Assembly: GCF_001633105.1 (NCBI RefSeq)
Contig: NZ_LUKZ01000003.1
Coordinates: 62,352 to 126,351 of the forward strand
Length of the DNA stretch: 64,000 nucleotides
Direction of reading: 5' to 3'
From: Acidovorax sp. GW101-3H11
GTDB taxonomy: Bacteria > Pseudomonadota > Gammaproteobacteria > Burkholderiales > Burkholderiaceae_C
Part shown: piece after piece, positions 56,226-64,000 of the stretch
How positions within the stretch are numbered: position 1 is the first letter of the stretch
Layout of the letters: each line of letters starts with the position of its first letter
Notes under the pieces: model-generated
What the model was told of the DNA's origin: nothing
The model's input: the letters and a program-made list of their open reading frames with translations, nothing else
The model's database searches: none
Position numbers and translations under genes: made by a program

Positions 56226-56999
56226 ATGACTTCTTCGTCTGTGATTGCCATCCATTCCCGCGACAACGCCTTCGTCAAGGACCTGCGCCGCCTGGCCCAG
56301 GACACCACGGCCTACCGCAAGCAAGGCCGTGTGTGGCTGGAGGGGGACCATCTCTGCCGCGCGGCGCTGGCGCGGGGGCTGCGTGCCTCGGTGGCGGTTT
56401 TTTCTGAGTCTTTTTGGCCGTCTGCGCGCGTTGAGTATGCCCAGGATGCTATCAAAACAATAGTATTGGCCGATGCACTGTTTGCCGATATCAGCGGGCT
56501 GGAATCCCCAGCACGCATGGGATTCATCTTGGATCTCCCGACCCCAGCCGCTCTGCGGGCCGATGCCGCAACCGTGGTGCTGGACCGGGTGCAGGACGCG
56601 GGCAATGTGGGCTCCATCCTGCGCAGTGCCTCGGCGTTCGGGTTCCGGCAGGTAGTAGCCATCAAGGGCAGTGCTGCACTGTGGTCGCCCAAGGTCTTGC
56701 GCGCCGGGATGGGCGCGCACTTTGCGTTGGACTTGATCGAAGGGGTGGGGCTGGAGGATGCCCAGGCGCTCCAGGTGCCCTTGGTGGTGACCAGCTCGCA
56801 CGCGGGCGACTATCTGCACCGCGCCGTCTTGCCCTGGCCCTGCGCCTGGGTCATGGGGCATGAGGGCCAGGGTGTTTCTGCCGCGCTGGAGGAGCGGGCC
56901 GCCCTGCGCATCCGCATCGCCCAACCGGGGGGTGAGGAGTCTCTGAACGTGGCGGCTGCAGCAGCCATCTGCCTGCATGCCAGCGGCGCGGGCCGCTGA
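56226..56999 (+). CDS. TrmH/SpoU family RNA 2'-O-methyltransferase
   Basis: This 257-residue SPOUT enzyme methylates ribose 2'-OH in rRNA or tRNA. Motifs: LDRVQDAGNVGSILRSASAFG, AWVMGHEGQGVS and IAQPGGEESLNVAAAAAICL (the trefoil knot). The N-terminal half has a substrate-binding domain with NAFVKDLRRLA. The segment DAIKTIVLADALFA (about 75-88) carries repeat copy 8 in frame. The exact target (RlmB-like or tRNA) cannot be decided. Confidence 0.92.
   Translation: MTSSSVIAIHSRDNAFVKDLRRLAQDTTAYRKQGRVWLEGDHLCRAALARGLRASVAVFSESFWPSARVEYAQDAIKTIVLADALFADISGLESPARMGFILDLPTPAALRADAATVVLDRVQDAGNVGSILRSASAFGFRQVVAIKGSAALWSPKVLRAGMGAHFALDLIEGVGLEDAQALQVPLVVTSSHAGDYLHRAVLPWPCAWVMGHEGQGVSAALEERAALRIRIAQPGGEESLNVAAAAAICLHASGAGR
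56409..56466 (+). repeat. Dispersed bipartite hairpin repeat, copy 8 (inside TrmH-family gene)
   Basis: TCTTTTTGGCCGTCTGCGCG, spacer, AGGATGCTATCAAAACAATA. In frame the core encodes Asp-Ala-Ile-Lys-Thr-Ile-Val, matching the lpxB and dxr copies. Confidence 0.78.
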
Positions 57000-57098
57000 A
57001 CTCAGATAGCGCGGGCGCCACAAACGCTCCACGCCGCATTTGGAGTTGGACGGTAAGGGCCTTCGGATCAGGCCCCGTGAGTCCCCCGTGCCTGCGGC

Positions 57099-57914
57099 TT
57101 ACTGGTTGCGCAGGAACTGGCGGACAAACTCCTCCTGGTTGGGGGCGTCTTTCTCGGTGCTGAACACCACCTGCTGGTCCTCCACCCGGATCTTGAGTCG
57201 GGGGCCGAAGTGGCACTGCACCTGCCCCAGGCCTGCGGCCGTTGGTTTGAACTGCGGGGTGTTGCGGCAGAGGCTGTCGATCTCGGAAGCCACCACGCCG
57301 CAGAAACTGGGAATGCTCAGGCTCTGCAGTTTTTCGTCATCGATGCTGGCCCAGTCCACCGTGGTCTTCACGGGGGTGCCACAGGACGCGCTGGCGTCCT
57401 GGTCCATCTTGGCGAGTTCTGCCTGGGCGCCCGCCAGCCGCTTGGCGCGGTCGAAGCGGCCCAGCTTCTCCTGCGTGCCCTGTTTGAGCTGGCGCTCGTA
57501 GCTGGCTTGCAGGTCGGCCAGCTTGAATGCCTTGCTCTTGTCGTCGCTGAAGGCCAGGGCGACGCCATCCCGCTTGCCGGGCAGGTACACCACGTAGTGG
57601 TCTCCGCCACGGTAGGCATGGCTTTGTTTGTGCAGCAAGCCGTAGCTGCGGCCATCGATGCGGGTGGTGTAGACCTCGCGTGCGGAGCCCTGGGCCTCGC
57701 GGGTGCTCAGGAACACCACCTGGTCGATGGGGTCGTTGATGCCACTCACACGCACCAGCGCCTGCTTGCCGTCGGCGCTGGGTGCCAGCACCACCTCCAC
57801 CCCCTGCGGGGCCACAAACACCTGGGGGTATTTGGCCAGTTCGATGGCGTGGGATGCCATGGCGGCAAGGCTGCCGAGAAGGGCCAATGTCAGAGAGCGG
57901 GGGAGGGGGTGCAT
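57099..57914 (-). CDS. Secreted hypothetical protein
   Basis: This 271-residue protein has a signal peptide (RSLTLALLGSLAAMASHA) and no recognised domain. The N-terminal half looks beta-rich (QVFVAPQGVEVVLAPSADGK; KQALVRVSGINDP), the second half contains a charged helical stretch (DLQASYERQLKQGTQEKL) and three Cys. It is convergent with the TrmH-family gene and divergent from carA. I cannot assign a role. Confidence 0.7.
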   Translation of the reverse strand: MHPLPRSLTLALLGSLAAMASHAIELAKYPQVFVAPQGVEVVLAPSADGKQALVRVSGINDPIDQVVFLSTREAQGSAREVYTTRIDGRSYGLLHKQSHAYRGGDHYVVYLPGKRDGVALAFSDDKSKAFKLADLQASYERQLKQGTQEKLGRFDRAKRLAGAQAELAKMDQDASASCGTPVKTTVDWASIDDEKLQSLSIPSFCGVVASEIDSLCRNTPQFKPTAAGLGQVQCHFGPRLKIRVEDQQVVFSTEKDAPNQEEFVRQFLRNQ

Positions 57915-58050
57915 GGAAACGTGTCCTTGGGTGGTTGCAGATCAGCGGCGCAGTCTAGGTGGCGCGGCACGGCCCGCAACACGGGCAACGTTTGCTTACG
58001 TAACAAGGTTATGCGAGACGTGCATTTGGTGTGAAGTGTGGGGGCAGGGG

Positions 58051-58056
58051 TATAAT
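58051..58056 (+). promoter_or_regulatory. -10 element (TATAAT) of carAB
   Basis: Perfect TATAAT preceded by TTGGTG at 58026-58031 with a long 19-bp spacer. It leaves about 135 nt of leader before carA, which contains an 8-bp long-range complement GTCGCCCG (58079-58086) with CGGGCGAC (58167-58174). Confidence 0.55.
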
Positions 58057-58195
58057 CGGGAGCTTTTCTCGCAACAGCGTCGCCCGACCGCACCCAAAGC
58101 AACAACCCATCTGAGAGCAGCCACTGGCACTATCGCACCTTGTGTGTGCGGGTGGCCTGCAGGCGCCGGGCGACCGTAACCATCCGGAGAACCCA

Positions 58196-59358
58196 GTGCT
58201 TTTGTCTCTACAGGGAAGTTTCCCGCCCGCCATCCTGGCGCTCGCAGACGGCACGGTCTTTATCGGCAACTCGATTGGTGCCACCGGCACCACGGTCGGC
58301 GAAGTGGTGTTCAACACCGCCATCACCGGCTACCAGGAAATCCTCACCGACCCCAGCTATTGCCAGCAGATCGTGACGCTCACGTATCCGCACATCGGCA
58401 ACTACGGCGTCAATGCGGAAGACATCGAAGCCGACAAGGTCCATGCTGCAGGCCTGATCATCAAAGACCTGCCCCTTCTGGCCAGCAACTTCCGATCCAC
58501 GGAAACGCTTTCGCAGTACCTTGTGCGCGAAAAGACGGTGGCCATTGCCAACATCGACACCCGCAAGCTGACCCGCCTGCTGCGCACCCAGGGTGCCCAG
58601 AATGGCGCCATCGTGGGCCTGGCCGCAGGGCAGGTGGTGACGCAGGGCCTCATCGATGAAGCCATCGCCAAAGCCAAGGCCGCCCCCAACATGGCCGGGC
58701 TGGATCTGGCCAAGGTGGTGACCACGGCATCGCGTTATGAGTGGACGCAGACCGAGTGGCAACTGGGTTCCGGTTATGGCGTTCTCGCGCAGCCCCGCTT
58801 TCATGTGGTGGCGTACGACTTCGGCGTGAAGAAGAACATCTTGCGCATGCTGGCCGAACGTGGCTGCAAGGTCACTGTGGTGCCCGCACAAACGCCTGCC
58901 GCCGAGGTGCTGGCCATGAACCCCGATGGGGTCTTCCTGTCCAACGGCCCTGGCGACCCGGCGCCCTGCGACTACGCCATCGAAGCCACGCGCCAGATCA
59001 TCGACGCGGGCGTGCCCACCTTCGGCATCTGCCTGGGCCACCAGATCATGGCGCTGGCCAGCGGCGCCACTACCTTCAAGATGGACAACAGCCACCACGG
59101 CGCCAACCACCCCGTGAAGGACCTGGACAACGGCCGCGTGAGCATCACCAGCCAGAACCACGGTTTTGCGGTGGACATGGCCTCGCTGCCCGCCACGCTG
59201 CGTGCCACGCACATCAGCCTGTTCGACGGCACGCTGCAGGGCCTGGCCCGCACCGACAAGCCCGCGTTCTGCTTCCAGGGCCACCCCGAAGCATCGCCCG
59301 GCCCGCACGACATCGCCTACCTGTTTGACCGCTTCACCGCGCTGATGGAGAAGAAATA

Positions 59359-59359
<1 letters not shown>
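58196..59359 (+). CDS. carA: Carbamoyl-phosphate synthase small (glutaminase) subunit
   Basis: This 387-residue subunit hydrolyses glutamine and passes ammonia to CarB, feeding arginine and pyrimidine synthesis. The class I amidotransferase nucleophile is Cys279 in [13 protein letters not shown], with the triad His/Glu in [13 protein letters not shown]. The N-terminal domain starts [23 protein letters not shown] 58196 follows GGAG. The stop and the carB start overlap (TAATG). Confidence 0.97.
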
Positions 59360-62604
<3,245 letters not shown>

Positions 62605-62664
62605 TCGTGGACTGGGGGTGGCTTGCTGCCCGTTAAAAGCGGCATAATCTGCCTCTGATCAGAC

Positions 62665-62698
62665 ACCGCCGCGCGGCAACGTGCGGCGGTTTCCTTTT
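62665..62698 (+). terminator. Probable intrinsic terminator after carB
   Basis: Stem ACCGCCGC/GCGGCGGT with a 10-nt loop is followed by TTCCTTTTG, a modest T tract. It may also be the first hairpin of the greA leader. Confidence 0.6.
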
Positions 62699-62711
62699 GT
62701 AGATTGCCTTT

Positions 62712-62784
62712 TCACACTGCCCGGCCCGTCCGGGGTGTGACATGGCGGCTGACCGGTGGAAGTGCTTTGCGCTTTCACCGTTTT
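62712..62784 (+). promoter_or_regulatory. Structured greA leader with a terminator-like last hairpin
   Basis: Hairpin TCACAC-TG-CCCGG paired with CCGGG-GTGTGA (62712-62740) is followed by a second stem of about 11 bp starting CGGTGGAAG, including two G-T pairs (62754-62780), and then TTTTGATTT. The last structure resembles an intrinsic terminator 22 nt before the greA start, so transcription could stop before the gene. Confidence 0.6.
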
Positions 62785-62805
62785 GATTTGTGGAGTCTCA
62801 ACAAA

Positions 62806-63282
62806 ATGGCCACCATTCCGATTACCAAACGCGGCGCCGAAAAGCTCAAGGAAGAACTGCTCCGCCTCAAGACCGTGGAGCGGCCCGCCGTGATCACGGC
62901 CATCGCCGAAGCGCGTGCGCAAGGCGATCTGAGTGAAAACGCCGACTACGACGCGGCCAAGGATCGCCAGGGCTTTGTTGAAGGCCGTATTCAGGAGATT
63001 GAGGGCAAGCTCTCTGTGGCGCAAGTCATCGACCCCAGTGGGGTGGATGGCGGCGGCAAGGTGGTCTTTGGCGCTACGGTCGAGCTGGAGGACGAGGACT
63101 CTGGCGATACCGTGAAGTACCAGATCGTGGGCGAGGATGAGGCCGATCTGAAACAAGGCCTGATCAATATCTCCAGCCCCATCGCGCGCGCGCTGATCGG
63201 CAAGGAAGAGGGCGACACCGCCGAAGTGCAGGCGCCCGGCGGCATCCGCCGCTACGAAGTGGTGGCCGTGAGCTACCTGTGA
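62806..63282 (+). CDS. greA: Transcription elongation factor GreA
   Basis: This 158-residue factor rescues backtracked RNA polymerase. The N-terminal coiled coil has the acidic-tip motif [16 protein letters not shown], and the C-terminal FKBP-like domain includes [20 protein letters not shown] and [17 protein letters not shown] 62806 follows TGGAG. The stop overlaps the next gene's GTG by 4 nt. Confidence 0.97.
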   Translation: MATIPITKRGAEKLKEELLRLKTVERPAVITAIAEARAQGDLSENADYDAAKDRQGFVEGRIQEIEGKLSVAQVIDPSGVDGGGKVVFGATVELEDEDSGDTVKYQIVGEDEADLKQGLINISSPIARALIGKEEGDTAEVQAPGGIRRYEVVAVSYL

Positions 63283-63749
63283 ACACCGCAGTGCAGCGCA
63301 TGCGCCACCGTCTCCCCGCCCTGGTGGCTGCCCTCTGGTGGGGCAGTTTGACCACCATCGGCTTTCTGGTGGTGCCTCTGTTGTTTGCCTACCTGCCGTC
63401 CCCCAGCATCGCTGGCAACATGGCGGCCCGGCTGTTTGCTGCGCAGACCTGGGTGGCCGTGGCATGTTGCCTGGTGCTGTTGTTGGTTTCTCGGCCCAGG
63501 AACGCTGTCGCGCAATACCCGTGGGCACAGGCTGCTATGCTTTTTATACTGGGTGGCCTACTGCTGGCGTTGCTCAATCAGTATGGCGTGGCACCGCGCA
63601 TCGTGGCCCGGCAGGACCTGCGTCTGTGGCACAGCGTGGGGACGGTCATGTACGCGTTGCAGTGGGGCTGTGCCCTGGTGGTGCTTTGGCACACTCTGCG
63701 CCAGGAAGCGGCTTTGCCTCAGTGTGAGGGCGGTTCGGTCAGTGCCTGA
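63279..63749 (+). CDS. DUF4149 family membrane protein
   Basis: This 156-residue protein begins at GTG 63279 overlapping the greA stop. It has about four TM segments ([67 protein letters not shown]), matching the DUF4149 family usually found next to greA in Burkholderiales. Function is unknown. The segment AAMLFIL (about 87-93) may be an eroded repeat copy. Confidence 0.8.
   Translation: MNTAVQRMRHRLPALVAALWWGSLTTIGFLVVPLLFAYLPSPSIAGNMAARLFAAQTWVAVACCLVLLLVSRPRNAVAQYPWAQAAMLFILGGLLLALLNQYGVAPRIVARQDLRLWHSVGTVMYALQWGCALVVLWHTLRQEAALPQCEGGSVSA
63500..63552 (+). repeat. Possible eroded copy 9 of the dispersed repeat (inside DUF4149 gene)
   Basis: The core GCTATGCTTTTTATACTG is AT-rich against its surroundings and in the same frame as copies 6-8 (Ala-x-x-x-Ile); the GC-rich dyad is barely recognisable. 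Confidence 0.4.
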
Positions 63750-63838
63750 GTGGGCTGGCTGGTGCGGCCCAGGACGCCATGCGGCTCTCTCGGGGAGTGG
63801 CTGAGCTGTTGGCGGCAAGGCCGCAGCTTTCGGTGGGC

Positions 63839-64000
63839 CTACTCGTGCCAGTGCTCTCCGACCCAGGTGGCGGGCCGGATGTAGCGAAAACGCCGGTTGC
63901 GCCGACCGGCCAGCGCGTCGGGCGGGTTGCATTCCCCATGAAAAATCACGATGCGGGCGCCGGGGGGCACAAAGGGTACCCGCCAGTAATTGGTGGGCCA
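63839..64000 (-). CDS. C-terminal fragment of a gene extending beyond the window
   Basis: Fifty-three residues in frame end at a TAG (63839-63841): VPPGARIVIFHGECNPPDAL, RYIRPATWVGEHWHE. The pattern (VPPGARIVxFHG...PxxWVxEHW) resembles the end of certain glycosyltransferase-like proteins; the rest is outside the window. Confidence 0.55.
   Translation of the reverse strand, partial: WPTNYWRVPFVPPGARIVIFHGECNPPDALAGRRNRRFRYIRPATWVGEHWHE

Overview
The window is a high-GC chromosomal segment of a betaproteobacterium, most likely of the family Comamonadaceae (Acidovorax-like). The basis is the gene order rpsB-tsf-pyrH-frr-uppS-cdsA-dxr-rseP-bamA-skp-lpxD-fabZ-lpxA-lpxB-rnhB, the carA-carB-greA-DUF4149 block, a DUF1631 protein, and strong GC-rich third-position codon use. 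It is ordinary chromosome; I see no phage, insertion sequence, CRISPR array or replication origin.

Layout. 1-4584 (minus): a partial M14 carboxypeptidase-like lipoprotein, an EEP-fold nuclease/phosphatase, an NAD(P)-binding reductase and an RhlE-type DEAD-box helicase whose RGG tail overlaps the reductase start by 77 nt. 4835-9105 (plus): ettA and a DUF1631 protein. 9130-12051 (minus): a TAXI-type binding protein, and a secreted EF-hand protein paired with a DUF3011/ricin-B lectin protein. 12276-16779: a CSS-motif EAL phosphodiesterase, a chemoreceptor and an S58 peptidase. 16857-22191 (minus): a seven-gene periplasmic copper-handling cluster (His/Cys-rich protein, His-rich protein, TolC-like lipoprotein, multicopper oxidase, cupredoxin, DUF411, CusF-like). 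22423-25980: a large Cache-HAMP-PAS-GGDEF-EAL protein. 26024-28932: a YitT protein, then a DUF3703 protein, a short CDF metal transporter and a divergent CadR/PbrR-type MerR regulator with a clear operator. 29079-31989: MlaE/MlaD-type genes without an ATPase, plus lipoproteins. 32696-33132: two identical tRNA-Leu(CAG) genes. 33152-41708: rnr, an alpha/beta hydrolase with a divergent AraC regulator, nnr, a DadA-type oxidase and an amidase. 41891-56999 (plus): the translation, isoprenoid and envelope-biogenesis run from rpsB to a TrmH-family methyltransferase. 57099-63749: a secreted hypothetical protein, carAB, greA and a DUF4149 protein. A partial minus-strand gene closes the window.

The most unusual signal is a dispersed element of about 55-60 bp, with about nine recognisable copies. 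It consists of a GC-rich dyad (GCGC...GCGC) followed by an AT-rich dyad (AGCTATCAA...TTGATAG). Copies lie between genes, at the 3' ends of genes, and inside genes. Copies inside dxr, lpxB, a TrmH-family methyltransferase gene and, more weakly, a DUF4149 gene place the AT-rich core in the same reading frame (Ala-Ile-x-x-Ile). One copy encodes most of the signal peptide of the copper-cluster cupredoxin. By memory comparison with E. coli, the dxr and lpxB copies do not change protein length much, so the motif appears written into genes rather than simply inserted. The greA leader (three successive hairpins, the last terminator-like) is a second notable feature.
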